Assembly: GCA_022925895.1 (NCBI GenBank)
Contig: JAKSYS010000218.1
Span: 1-64,000, forward strand
Source of the DNA: Fragilaria crotonensis
Taxonomy: Eukaryota > Bacillariophyta > Fragilariophyceae > Fragilariales > Fragilariaceae
Direction: 5' to 3'
DNA: 64,000 bases
Part shown: one piece after another, positions 33,253 through 44,384 of the stretch
Numbering within the stretch: the first letter of the stretch is position 1
Layout of the letters: every line of letters starts with the position of its first letter
Translations under genes and position numbers: made by a program
Notes under the pieces: generated by a model
Told to the model about the DNA's origin: nothing
The model's database searches: none
The model's input: the letters and a program-made list of their open reading frames with translations, nothing else

Positions 33253-34189
33253 TTTCTGCTCCGCATTTTTGGATGGAACTACATTAATCTAAGAGCTTTG
33301 AAATTCGAAACAGGATGTGTATCCTTCAACCGCAGGCTTAGTAAACAAGTGTCGTGCTTTGGCGACTTAGATTGCACTTCATTCTGCACGCGCTTGCTGC
33401 AAGGAACAGAGCCAATCCTCTCTCACTAGTTGACGCCTCTACTCTCCACCGTACAAGAACTCGAGAACGCCTAGCACGATCAACTCGTGTGTTATTATTT
33501 CATATTGGAGCTTTTATTGACAGTATTTGTCATGTTATGTCTCATTGATAAGGCCATCCGCGAGATGCGAGGAGCATGGTACCATACTTTTGTAACGATT
33601 ACCTGGCGAAGCACGCCTGCCATCCGCATTCATAGACACACGGCAAATAGTGTGTTTTGTACGGTGTGGACGCCACTCCCTGGATGACACACAACACATG
33701 ACACACTTTCACCATTAACGTCAGGATGAGACTTTCAAACGAGAATTCCCGTCATGACACACTTTCACCATTTACGTCAGGATGAGACTTTCAAACGAGA
33801 ATTCCCATGATAACAGCCGGCATGTGCACATCATACGCGTTCGCGTATGGTGTCTCGCATCTCGCATCTGCCGCATTGGAATGTGTATCAGGACTGTATT
33901 ACCAGGTACCAGGTATAAGTACTGGAACACACTTGAACGGTGCTACTGGTGGTAGCACCGCAAAGACAATACTTGTACTTGGAGTCTATTCCCGTTGCTA
34001 AACTCTGGCCGACGACCGGTTTACGCCGGCTTCACCAATCATTTCCGCGTACTTGTGTTTTCGTATTTTCGTCGGATGTCGTACGTTGTGCACACGGAAC
34101 TCCAGCTAGCCAACCCGGTGTCTGCGATTCCACGCTTTCACCATTGATCGAAACATCAGCATCATGCCGGTGTTATCGTTCGGACCAGA
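33253..34189. other. Intergenic region upstream of rimM
   Basis: No gene seen. It contains a tandem duplication at 33,697-33,806 and a short GTAC-rich stretch near 33,900-33,980. Confidence 0.4.
33697..33806. repeat. Tandem duplication, 54-bp units
   Basis: Units at 33,697-33,750 and 33,753-33,806 begin CATGACACACTTTCACCATT and differ at one base; two bases separate them. Confidence 0.9.
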
Positions 34190-35219
34190 ATGACTACAAA
34201 ACTGGTTACTCTCTTGATACTTCTGCTCTCCGACATTGAAGCCTTCCTTCATCACAGTCGATCCATTTTTGCAACTAGTAATAATCGACGAGATGATTCT
34301 CAATTTATATTGCTTGAGCGTCGTGAGAAAAAGAACAAATATGGCGATTTCTCAATGACTGACAAGCTTACTAAGGATCCCATGGACGCAATGATTGAGG
34401 CTGCATACGAAAAGAATCGACAGTTGGCATTGGATTTGAAAAAGCAAAAGGACCAATCTGCTGTGGAACCAGAAGTCGTCCCCGTTGACTTGGACCGCAA
34501 GAGAGTCCGCAACGAAATTTTATTTCCCGACAATCGCGACATTGACCCGTACGATCCCACAACATACGGCTTTATTGAATTAGGAACACTGTTGGGTGCA
34601 CACGGGGTTAAGGGAGAAGTCAAACTCGTGGCCGTGACAGATTTTGCGGAACGACTCTGTCAGCCGGGATTGCGACATTTGAAAATGCCAAATCGAAGGT
34701 CGCCGAGGAGAATACAGCTCTTGGAGGGCCGTCACCGCCAGGGTGATGAGTATTTAGTACGATTCGAAGGCGTCGGTGACCGAGACGCTGCTAACAAAAT
34801 GAGGGATTCGTATTGTATGCAGAAAGAAAGACCAAAGACCTTGGCGAGGACGAGTATATTGTGACGGACTTGGTCGGATTGGATATCTTTATGGAGAACG
34901 GATACAAGAACGACAATGATGAAGATCAAGGTGGCAAGTTCGTCGGCACAGTCAACGGGTAGTCCTGGCCGAAGAAATGAGCTCCATAGCCGGGTTGGGT
35001 CAAGATTTGTTAGAAATCTTGCTGCCTCGGGGACCAGGTGCGACAGCCTCCTGGAAGGATGAGTTAGTCCTGATACCGTTTGTACCTCAGCTTGTGCCTC
35101 GGGTAGATATTGCCAACCGATCTGTGTTCATATCGCCACCATTTGGACTATTGGATCTCACGTACGTTCGAGAGGAGAAAGTTCGTATCAAAGGATTTCT
35201 TCCACCAGGAAGAGAATGA
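34190..35219 (+). CDS. rimM: Ribosome maturation factor RimM, organelle-type (two frame breaks)
   Basis: RimM helps mature the head of the 30S subunit. The N-terminus from the ATG at 34190 is a signal-like segment (T-L-L-I-L-L-L-S-D-I-E-A-F-L) that suggests plastid import. The RimM core is clear: L-G-T-L-L-G-A-H-G-V-K-G-E-V-K-L, T-D-F-A-E-R-L, L-K-M-P-N-R-R-S-P-R-R; later I-V-T-D-L-V-G, L-L-E-I-L-L-P, L-I-P-F-V-P and the C-terminal PRC-barrel part. The reading moves frame at the G run 34,803-34,805 and again at the GGG before TAG near 34,951-34,953. Each equals one missing G. With both, the protein is 343 aa. A pseudogene is possible, but two G-run losses in an otherwise conserved gene also fit sequencing error. 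Confidence 0.82.
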
Positions 35220-36080
35220 TGAGCCCTTATTGTAGACTGTACGACGTATACTAACTACCCTGCTCATTCATTCGACTAGCAGTAGCAACTGTAACTGGCT
35301 TCACAATTCTGGAGTACTGGAATACTACAGTACTACTCCGAGTTGAATGTTTTGCAAGATTAAAACAGTGCCTCAATTGGGGTCTCAGGTCTCACGCGTC
35401 GTGGAAGCAGTCGTTGTTCGTCGCAATCTCGTCGCACTGTATACGTGCATATATGCGTTTCTCAGTACAAGTTTAAGTACTCCGTACACAGTGTGCAATG
35501 CAATCCCATCTAAAAGTTTCAAGCAACCCACGTCTGCGTTGTCCCGCGCAGTCGTGCGCCATGTTTTCGCGAGTAGGCGCACCACCAGCCTAACCCGTCG
35601 TCATCATTACCAGTCGGAGTAGGTCTCCTACATGTATCTTTATATGAACAAAAATCTTCATTCAATTATTCGTGGCGTGGATATCCAAAGTTAGTATTCA
35701 ACGGTCCATGTCTCCTCCACCGGCCCTCCCCCACTTGATTTCAAGCGCTGCCTGGTAGGTCGTACATGTATATCATACATGAATGCTGCGAGTACAAGTA
35801 CCAGGTCCCCATACAACAACACACATCATCACCAAAGCCATCCTTGCTGCTTGCAGTTACACCCGTTGTTACACAGTCCATACTCTAGCAGATAGATTGC
35901 AGCGACAATCCTCCTTGTTCGTCTTTGCCCTTCGTGAACGAGCTAGCGGCAATTCACAGCGGAAGAAAAGAAGAAGTGCCGACTGAAGACACAGCGAGTT
36001 TCAGGTTTCCGTCGTTGTTGCCATATATTTCCCTCTTTGGCCGACAGCGTTCCAGCTCTACTCTGCAGGAAACGGACCTC
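35220..36080. other. Intergenic region
   Basis: No gene seen. A GTAC-rich cluster with paired GAGTACTGG and AGTACTACTCCGAG words lies at 35,310-35,345, between RimM and the stalked membrane protein. The 5' part of the open frame leading into 36,081 (from 35,925) lacks an ATG and is probably untranslated leader. Confidence 0.4.
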
Positions 36081-38017
36081 ATGATTCATAAACGCGCCTT
36101 TGCCAACACCATGTGCCTTCGTCCACTTAGAGCTATGGTTGTGGCAGTGGCGATCTGTGTGCTGCTACTTCCAGGAGGCTATGCACAGAGTAACACGAGA
36201 AACCCTTCAGCCAACCCTGCATCACAGCAGAGTCCAATCACAGATCAGCCAGTGGGTCCCCCAATCGCCCCTGTTCCTGACACCCCAGAACCAACGGTGC
36301 AACCAATTCCGATCTCCCCCCTTTCCATACCTCCATTTGTCATTCCAACCCTAACATCCCAAGCCCCCGTCACAGTACCGCCATCTGCGGCTCCCGTATC
36401 AGCTATGCCGGTTTCCGAGCCTCCTTTTTCGGCTTCTCCAGTAACTCCTGATCCAACAAGTGGTGCCCCGGTCTCTCCTGAACCGACAAGTGGTGCCCCG
36501 GTCTCTCCTGAACCGACGAGTGGTGCCCCGGTCACTCCAGAACCCACAAGTGGAGCGCCAGTGACGGAACCTCCGACCACTGCTGCGCCTACCACAGAAC
36601 CACCCACCACAGAACCTCCCACCACAGAACTCCCTACCACTGGCTCTCCGACCATTGCGCCGTCAGTGTTGCCTGTGACGGATCAGCCAACGAAAAAGCC
36701 AACCACCGAAAAGCCAACCACCGAAAAGCCAACCGGGTCTCGGACCGACGAGCCCTCCAACTCTGAGCCAACAAAGTCTCCCACCCCTGCTCCGTCCAGG
36801 GCTCCAAGACCAACAACACCTGCTGAACCGCTGAACGGTGTGACTATGGTTTTGGTAGGCATCACAGCGTTGAATGCCGACTCCATTGCGGCATGGGAGA
36901 AAACAACAACTGAGTACATTGAGTCGTTCTACGACGATGTTTCCAACGCAAGGGACGTGGGTGCTAGCAACGTGGTCACTACCATTTCATTGACGAATCA
37001 GGCTACTGTGACCAGGCGACTCCTTTGGGGACGTTCCTTGCAATCCAGCGGCGGCCAGGTGCAGCTAACGTACAATCAAGAGCTGTCGTTTACTGCGCAA
37101 AATGACAAGGTGACGTCGGCTGATGTGGCGGCTGGGCCGTTTGATACGAGTAGTCGACGGACCGAATATGTCGTCACGTTGAGGAATTCGGGTGATGAGG
37201 GCTTGTCGAAAGTAGTTAGCGCAGAAGAAGTGGTCGTTCCAGAAACGAAGAGCACAAGCAGCAGTGGACTTTCAACTGGCGCAATAGCTGGGATTGCTGT
37301 GGGAGGCGCCATCGTTCTCATGCTCCTCATGTGGGCCATTTCCAAGTGGGTGCTATATCGATCGAATAAGCTCAGTGGGTACATTGGTGATGTTGAAGAT
37401 GCGCCACCGACATCTATCAAGACTGGACCAGATGATGTGAGCACCATGGATGGTTATTCCAAAGTTCGGTCCTCACGCGAGTCATTGGCAGGATACGGAG
37501 ACCAAAGGTAAGCGACCGCGGGCCAACGAATCGACGTTTAGTATTGGTAAACCTGTTTCTAACTTTCTCCCTCTCTAGCGTTGCGACTGTTGACTATGAT
37601 TACTCCAAGGCATATGGAGGAGGAGCCGACCATTCCGTGTCATCTGCGGGAGGAACTTTTGGTTCAAACCCCAACGCATTCGGCGCCAACCAAGGTGTTT
37701 TGGCGGCGGGAGCTTATCCCGACGATGGTTCTTACGAAGCGCCAGATGCTAATGTGCGCGAGGCTCATTGACATTTATGCTCCGGCTGGAAAACTGGGTG
37801 TGGTGATTGATACGCCCGATGACGGTGCTCCTGTTGTTCATGCCATCAAGGACAGCTCTGTCATCGCGGACAAACTCAAGTAGGCGATAAGCTTGTAGCT
37901 GTCGATGATGAGGATGTGAGAACGATGACAGCGATCAAGGTTTCAAAACTGATCAGTAGGAAGAGTGGAAACCCCACAAGGAAACTGAGTGTTATTCGTT
38001 CAACGGTGGTCGAGTAA
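36081..38017 (+). CDS. PT-stalk type I membrane protein with cytosolic PDZ domain (frame-interrupted)
   Basis: The ATG at 36081 precedes a signal peptide (A-M-V-V-A-V-A-I-C-V-L-L-L-P-G-G-Y-A-Q). Next is a Pro/Thr stalk with near-identical P-T-S-G-A-P-V-[ST]-P-E units (nt 36,460-36,550), T-E-P-P-T-T and T-E-K-P-T repeats; an ectodomain beginning N-G-V-T-M-V-L-V-G-I; a span at about residues 400-425; and a tail. A 71-nt intron (37,508-37,578) is followed by a second exon ending in a PDZ-like domain: D-I-Y-A-P-A-G-K-L-G-V-V-I-D, then V-G-D-K-L-V-A-V-D-D. Frame changes lie near 37,762 (one extra or two lost bases) and at 37,880 (A-A-G-T-A-G; one G lost). Corrected length 621 codons. Likely a surface receptor or adhesion protein with a scaffold-binding tail (inference). 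Confidence 0.72.
36460..36560 (+). repeat. 30-bp coding tandem repeat in the PT stalk
   Basis: About three and a half nearly identical 30-bp units encoding P-T-S-G-A-P-V-S-P-E, the third with T in place of S. Variation in unit number would change stalk length. Confidence 0.85.
37508..37578 (+). other. Intron of the stalked PDZ gene
   Basis: 71 nt, donor CAAAG|GTAAGC, acceptor CTCTCTAG|CGTTGCG. It splits an AG|C serine codon and keeps frame into V-A-T-V-D-Y-D-Y-S-K. Confidence 0.8.
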
Positions 38018-40041
38018 ATGACGCTAATTCGATGTGACGTTAACGTGATGGCCTAGTACTGTAGTAGTGGTGAACTAAACGTATTTGCGAAATAATCTGT
38101 GAAAAGTTTTACTGAACAGTCTAATCTTCCGAATTACCTCGAGAGCGGAGGTATAGGTTATCTTGCACTGTGTAATGCGTACGTTTGAGAAAAACAACAG
38201 CTGCGACATGCGAGAGCTTCGAGGACTCGTCGGTCTGGAGGTGCAATAGTGTCAGGATGTGTGTTCTAAACTAGAATCGTATTTGGGCATAGCACTCATC
38301 CCCAACACATCGGCAACTCCTAGATGATGTTGTTGTACGATGAATGTGGTTGACACAGTTATATTAGCGTTGTCGTCCGTTCGTGAGATGGCAAAGCTGG
38401 CAATCTGTCATTCTGCGTAAATCTCTAGCTTAATGAGGTAGAATAGGAGAGTTGCTTGTGCGTTCTAAGCTCGCATCCCTGGATTTATGAATATGATGAA
38501 TGCATTTCGAGATCTTCATCCTGATTCAATTGTTGTTGTCATGTCCGCGCGAATGTTGTAAAATGTGAATGCGTCATCACGCCTTGGCTTTCCCAGATCC
38601 CTTTCTCACCACGCGTCATCAGTGTTGCGTGTGTATTGTGTGTCGTTCAAGCAGTCTTTCGCGAGAAATCGACGTAGTCCATGGACTCGAGTAAGGGGAT
38701 CGTATCCGGATCGAAACTGAGTCTCGATGATTTCTTCCTGTGGAGTTGCAATGCTGCCTTGTTGTTTTTACTTGACAAATCCTTGTTATTGTTGTTGCTT
38801 TTCCTTGATGAGGGGTAGATCAATGTTTTCCCACACCGCAGTAATCCCAGGCGTGGCCCACATTGTCGTGGGGGATGGTCTGTCAAATCATGCGGTGAAG
38901 GGAAGCTTCCTTTAGGTCTCTGTACGGGGAAGGCTCCCGTCTTTGCATTGTTCACCATGGCGGAATTGTCTACTACAACAAGAGATAAAAAGAGCGATGA
39001 ATAGGTAGTTCAGGCTGACACCGAATGTCTTCCTCTTCCAAGTTGCACTCGAGGAACAAATTCCCGAAACTCGATTTATTTCGCCGAATAGGACGGCCAA
39101 CTCGAGATTGGAGATGGGACTCATCCCACGTGACCTTTCGAACGCAAAACATGTGCAAACTGCACCGAACAGCAATTTGTTGACGTGCGTTTTGTCGTTT
39201 GTATGTGCATGTACGTATAATAGAATACTACCTTGTAGTACTACTCGAAAGTCGAACGTGCCAAGTGCCAAGTGCCGAGCCAGAAAAATCATACACAACC
39301 CCGTAGTACGAGTCAATGTTCGGCGAACCCTCATCTGCTCATCTGATCCACCAATTAGGTGATGTCGTATATCTCTGTCCGCATGAAACAATTTGACCAT
39401 TGAAATGCGAGGGAAAGTAGATGTTGTTCCCGCAAAAATCAAATTCACGAAGGAGATCGGAGTTGACGAAAAGAGTTCCAACTTCCAACTCCGTGATGTA
39501 GATTTGTGGTACAGTGCTGGCGCCAGTACTAAAGTGCTCTATCGAGGATCGAGTGTGCACAAACGCTATGAAATCGCAACGATGCCCGATGCATTGGTGT
39601 CAGAAGTTTGAAATCTGTTTTTCTCGACACGAGTTTGTCATCTACCAGGTACTGGAGTAAGTGACCAAATAAGGCAGAGCTAATGTTTTCCAAACCCTGC
39701 GCTGGCGGGCTAATACCGGGCGGCTGTAAGGTGCAACCCCAAGCACCTCGATGCGCTCATGATACCAATATCTCTTAGTTTGTGGTTATTGTGGTAGACT
39801 AAGTATCGCTGTTGTGCTCTCGTACTTAAGTGGCTTACTTCGCTCTAGGATGTGTTTTGACGACATCGAAACCAAACTAGGTCTTTCAAACGAACAAGAG
39901 TGTCCAGTACTCACGACGATGATTTGCCACAGCTCTTTAGTTGCCACCTATTGAGTACTCGGAGTACATAGCATTCTGACTATCCAGGTCTGGCAAATGA
40001 ACAGCGGTACACTTCGTCAAACTCAGTTCACTTCTGGACAG
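38018..40041. other. Long mostly empty region
   Basis: Apart from a possible small gene at 38,647-38,958 (minus) nothing is supported. Several short frames overlap on both strands without domain signal. CTCGGAGTAC occurs at 39,958-39,967, within the leader side of the PITH gene 3' flank. Confidence 0.35.
38647..38958 (-). CDS. Possible small protein, unknown
   Basis: A 103-codon frame from an ATG at 38958. It has a Lys/Asn/Ser-rich middle (R-K-S-N-N-N-N-K-D) and ends S-F-D-P-D-T-I-P-L-L-E-S-M-D-Y-V-D-F-S-R-K-T-A, which reads like a conserved tail rather than random sequence. No family recognised; it may be a 3' exon of a larger gene. Low confidence. Confidence 0.3.
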   Translation of the reverse strand: MVNNAKTGAFPVQRPKGSFPSPHDLTDHPPRQCGPRLGLLRCGKTLIYPSSRKSNNNNKDLSSKNNKAALQLHRKKSSRLSFDPDTIPLLESMDYVDFSRKTA

Positions 40042-40686
40042 CTAATCGACGAAATGGGTACCTCGCTCTCCATCAGGAACTTCATGATCAGACGGCATCC
40101 CTTGACTCTCATACACTGTATCCACAGCCATTCGTTTCATCTTGGTTCCTTTTCCCTTGAGTCCCACGAACGTTATCTCAGTCGGTTGTTCCCCAGTCTC
40201 ATCGTAGTTGTCTTGTACAAAAATCGTGATGCTGCTAATGTTCTGAAATCTCCCAGCGGGCCGGCAGGGATAGTCGATCGATCCTTCTGCAAAGTGGTAT
40301 GGCGGTAACAATTCCAATTCCATCTGCGGAGGCATTTCTCGTGCTGTCTCAAAATCCAAATCATCACGATTGGTAAAGATGCGAATGCGTCGCGGCGGGG
40401 CTGTCAATTCGGATGTCGTGACGGAACGAATCGATATTGATTGAATCGTCACAGACTCGGTAAATGGAATGAACAAAAGCAATTCGGGATCGTCTTCTGG
40501 TGAAGTGAGCGAAGGCGTGTCAGTGAGACGTTCTTCGTGGAGTTTGAGCACGGATCTTCCTGCGTTCTCGACTTCCTCATTCAAGCAGAACATTTTGAGG
40601 AAGTCGATTAGAGGCCTAAGAGACAAACCAAGCTCGTCTCCTTGCTCATGGTCGTGCGAATGTCCGCTGCATTCCGGTGGATTCAT
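40042..40686 (-). CDS. PITH-domain protein (PITHD1/TXNL1-like)
   Basis: A 214-aa intact protein from the ATG at 40686; the open frame further upstream has no ATG. The N-terminus is Cys/His-rich (E-C-S-G-H-S-H-D-H-E), as in PITHD1. The PITH (DUF1000) beta-sandwich follows: L-L-L-F-I-P-F-T-E-S-V-T-I-Q-S-I, R-I-R-I-F-T-N-R-D-D-L-D-F, R-F-Q-N-I-S-S-I-T-I-F-V, I-T-F-V-G-L-K-G, and the terminal T-H-F-V-D. This domain binds the proteasome in TXNL1; PITHD1 is also proteasome-linked. There is no thioredoxin domain, so PITHD1 is the better match. Intact, unlike its neighbours. Confidence 0.88.
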   Translation of the reverse strand: MNPPECSGHSHDHEQGDELGLSLRPLIDFLKMFCLNEEVENAGRSVLKLHEERLTDTPSLTSPEDDPELLLFIPFTESVTIQSISIRSVTTSELTAPPRRIRIFTNRDDLDFETAREMPPQMELELLPPYHFAEGSIDYPCRPAGRFQNISSITIFVQDNYDETGEQPTEITFVGLKGKGTKMKRMAVDTVYESQGMPSDHEVPDGERGTHFVD

Positions 40687-42264
40687 GGCTGATATCAGGT
40701 TTTTCGGCAAGTATTTCTTGATTTTCACCTTTTGGGACCGATGCGAAATGCGATCCGAATCCAGCACATACTGTGTCACATCGTCAGCTTCGTCGAAACT
40801 CGTCAAATGAGGGACCTGCTTGTAGTACCAGGTACGTATACCGTATACCAGTTACTGTACTGGTACCTAGCGCAAGACTCCGAGTACGAATACTGTAGTT
40901 GTCCTAGTAGCACCGTCAACTGGATACTGGAATGTTCATCATGATACTACTAGCCGCACTGAGGGCATACAATACGACCTTTCGAAGTAGAACAGAGACA
41001 AGAGCACAACACATCTGAGTGGTAACTGGAAATGCATCATGAAGCCTCATGTCTTATGTACAGTTTCCACTGAAAAGAAGACTCAGCAGCTGCCACAATG
41101 CATTTGATTCTGGCACTCATCTAGTTCTGACAATTATGCGAGAAAAATGGTGAAGTGCAACTGGTACAACAGTCCCAGCCAAGATGCCAGAGACTGGAAT
41201 CATCATAATGAAAGCGCCTTTTGGTTACAACACTCCTCCATCGTTTTGACCATTTCACTGACTGCCTAATGCTCTGCAGATTCAATCCCGAGTCAGCAGT
41301 CAGGCAGCATTGGTGATGTTACAACTAACGGAGTCAGCATCACACCCTCCAGATCAGCAATGTTTTACAAACATGCCATCATTCATAATCATCAAAAATG
41401 TGGGCTCAGTGGCATCTTTGGAAAGGACTGGGCACAACCACAAGAACTTACAAACACAGCACCTACTGTAAGAGGTGAAACACTTCTCTGAATTCTATTT
41501 TGAGTCAAGACGATTTGTGTAGTTCGTCACCAAGTACTATGAAAGCAGCTTGCTGTTTGGTCATTGTTCTACGCACACCATTTCTTGGTGTGTGAGATTG
41601 AATGTCCATTTTCTAGATTTTTGATTGAAAAATGAGGTCTGCTGGTTTTGGGGAATGGGTTGCACAAGGTATGCTGCAGCAGGGCAGCATGATTTGATGT
41701 GATGTTGCTTGACACTGTGAACACCTGTCTTCCATAAAGTGAATGGAGAGCTCAAGTTTGTCATATAAAGGAAAAAATGGATCACAAATTGTAATGGCCC
41801 TGATGTTGTTGACATTATGGAATGTGTGTCATGCATGATTTGCCAAGGATACTTTGACATTCGTAATCTACCGGTGAGTGCGTGTCTTCATTGATGCCAC
41901 ACAGTATGGCTGATAGGAGTACCAGAGTTTCAGCGTGACATGCGAAGGTGGGCCTTGATGGAGACGGGTTGTGACATTATCCATCATGGTGATGTCATGA
42001 TTCAGAATCCTACCCGAGGCTAATTACGATTTTGCACCTGTGAACACTTGTCTTCCATAATGAAAGTCCCACAATAAGTGCCTTGATCCTGGAGTCGTGC
42101 TTCTGTGATGACTTGCGCACTATTTTTGATTTTGCGTGCAGAGCACGGAGAATGGTACCAGGTGCTGTATCTCGTATCACTCAGGTACTCGTCCTACACA
42201 TCGACCTGTACAATTTTGTTCACATGTACGCCCGAGTTGAGAACATCAACGAAACCATTCAGCC
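40687..42264. other. Intergenic region with coding-like but broken AT-rich DNA
   Basis: GTAC-rich just upstream of the PITH gene (40,815-40,950). From about 41,000 to 42,060 the sequence resembles the texture of 16.3-17.4 kb: short broken frames, no domain recognised. A short phrase (GTGAACACCTGTCTTCCATAA with one change) occurs at about 41,718 and 42,039. Probably decayed mobile DNA. Confidence 0.3.
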
Positions 42265-43942
42265 ATGGGAAATGCACCGGTCAAGATCGGCATCCGCTTG
42301 GAACAGAACGTTGTCGAAGCTGGCAATGTTTTAAAGGGTCAGGTTTATTTGTCAATCAGGAGTCGAGAGCAGCTGGCTCAAGGGATTCATCTCGTATTGA
42401 CAGGAATAAGAAGTCTTTGATTTTCAAAACCAAAACGGAACAAAATCGAGAAACTCGCGACAAGTTCACGACCTCATCGACGTTCCTTAACATGGATGTC
42501 CCTCTGAAGATCTTTCCAAAGGGCAGTTCCACCCGGACAATACGAATATCCCTTCGAATGGCCGCTCCCTGACAACATACCTTCGAGCATGGACTGTCAA
42601 CAGGGTGACTCAAGCTGCGCGATTGAGTATCAGCTGACAGCATATCTGTGCAATAGCAGGTCTATCAACGTTCTTCCTGATTTTTCTTCGAAAGTTACCA
42701 TCAGTGTTCTTGGATTCTCGACTGGTCAATCTCATGGCGTTCAAGTGGATTTGGAGGAATACAGAATCAAGTCGTGTTGCGCAGACCGAGGAACTATCGC
42801 AATGGGATGGGATGCTGACACCACAGTGGCAGCCCCGAAAGGAGTCATCAACGTCGGTATAATCGGGAAAAACGATTCGATCGTAGACACGCAATTTTTG
42901 AGCGTCCGATTGATGGAGACTGTAACTTGGTCGGTTCACGGACACACCGAGAAGCGTGAACGGAAGATTGCTTCGTCCGAGATTTATGTGACCGAAAATG
43001 CTCTTTGGAAGCCACTCGTCCAGCTTCCACCCAGACGAGAACGTTTCCGAAACCACTACGATGCTATGGGTGGAGATATTGGCGCTGACGTCTTTGAGAA
43101 CCGATGTGTCGCACGACTTGAGCTTGCCCAAGACGCCAGAGATTCATATCTTGGTAATCTTGTTAGTGTCCGTCACTCCTTAATTGTAACTGCTGTGACA
43201 CCTGGTGGCTGTTGTGTCACTTCTCCGGAGTCATCTGTGTTGGTCACTGTCCAACGTCGCATGCCTAACAGAGCGATGCAAACTGTTGCCTCTACCTGTC
43301 CCCAACCGTCGGCGCCGCCATTTGAAGATGAATTTGCTATTCCATCGGCAGACACGATCATGGGCCTTACGCCAACCTACCAAGATCCCCCATGGCGATT
43401 GCTGAGATCTTGCCAGAAGACTGGGCGCCACAAGAAGCGCCTGTGGTGACCATCCCTGCCAGCTCAGTTTACGTGCAGAGTGCAGCCTCCGCAGACGCAA
43501 CGAGTTTGGCATTCGGCACGATTCCATCCGCTCCCCAGGAGCTTGCTGAAGAGGCTCATCAGATAGCAAGAAATCTTGAAGAACTTCAATCTACGTTGAC
43601 TGCCTCAAGTCTCCACGGCAACTCTGGAACAGATGTTACAAAATCCTATCATGGTATCGACGATACAAAATCTTTCACCACACGTTCGTCGAGACCTTGA
43701 AATCGTGCAGCCGCCAGGATAATGACTACGCCCCAAACGCTCGCATATTGGCGTCGTCGATGGTGCCTCAATTTTATTGTCGACACATGCTGGCTTGTCT
43801 ATGGAGTCTTTCGCCTTCGGTTCGATTTCGCGTTCTCAGAGAGGTGGCACCGCTGGCTTCCGACATGGATGCCCAGCGAGAGTCGTTGGAGCGAGAGTTG
43901 GATGCTACCGAATACGCTGAATTACGAGCTGCCTTGGCATGA
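42265..43942 (+). CDS. Arrestin-like protein, copy 1 (several frame breaks)
   Basis: Starts M-G-N-A-P-V-K-I-G-I-R-L-E-Q-N-V-V-E-A-G (ATG at 42265), then K-G-Q-V-Y-L-S-I, the start of an arrestin N-terminal beta-sandwich. Y-E-Y-P-F-E-W-P-L-P then M-D-C-Q-Q-G-D-S-S-C-A-I-E-Y-Q-L-T-A-Y-L is the typical arrestin-domain segment; the arrestin C-terminal part runs through H-S-L-I-V-T-A-V. A helical tail follows (M-L-Q-N-P-I-M-V; L-S-P-S-V-R-F-R-V-L-R-E-V), ending at 43,942. The frame moves at about 42,415, at the CC and GG runs near 42,523-42,538, at CCCCC near 43,387, and twice after 43,620. Most equal one lost base. Arrestin-fold proteins link membrane cargo to trafficking or signalling. Paralog of the next gene. 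Confidence 0.68.
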
Positions 43943-44384
43943 GACGCCACTGCGACATGAGACGCCACTGCGAAATACTAATGTGCCGAGGTCATTAGTA
44001 GTGCATGTTCTGTATACTACGTTGTCGTTTCTTGCGATTTCGTGCTCTCATCTTTTGATGCCAGAATGGTTCCTTGCTATTATTTGTATGGATTCAGACA
44101 GTAGTTACTGGATGTTTGCTTATCTTTGCGGGTGATAAAGTTCGTCAGATCATAATCGTTGTTCAAAAGAGAAAGGACAGAACCATGAAACTGCCAACGT
44201 TGTCATGGAACGGAATTCGGTGCAGTCTGTGCGCTGCGTGGGTAACAAATCTTGAAATGAATATCACACGATCCGGAACGTGCAGTTGGGTTCAAGATGG
44301 AAGCATTGGTGCCCTACAACGGAAAATCTAGGTTTGAAAAGTCACTTTTGGTCGAACACATCGCATTTCACACTTTTCCTCATC
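43943..44384. other. Spacer between the two arrestin-like genes
   Basis: About 440 bp without a gene. An 18-bp phrase (GAGACGCCACTGCGA-type) is repeated just after the copy 1 stop. Nothing else seen. Confidence 0.4.

Noticed and set aside
36245-36655. 136-codon antisense frame rich in Val/Gly
   Set aside because: It is the complement of the Pro/Thr repeat stalk of the gene at 36,081; codon repeats explain the open frame.
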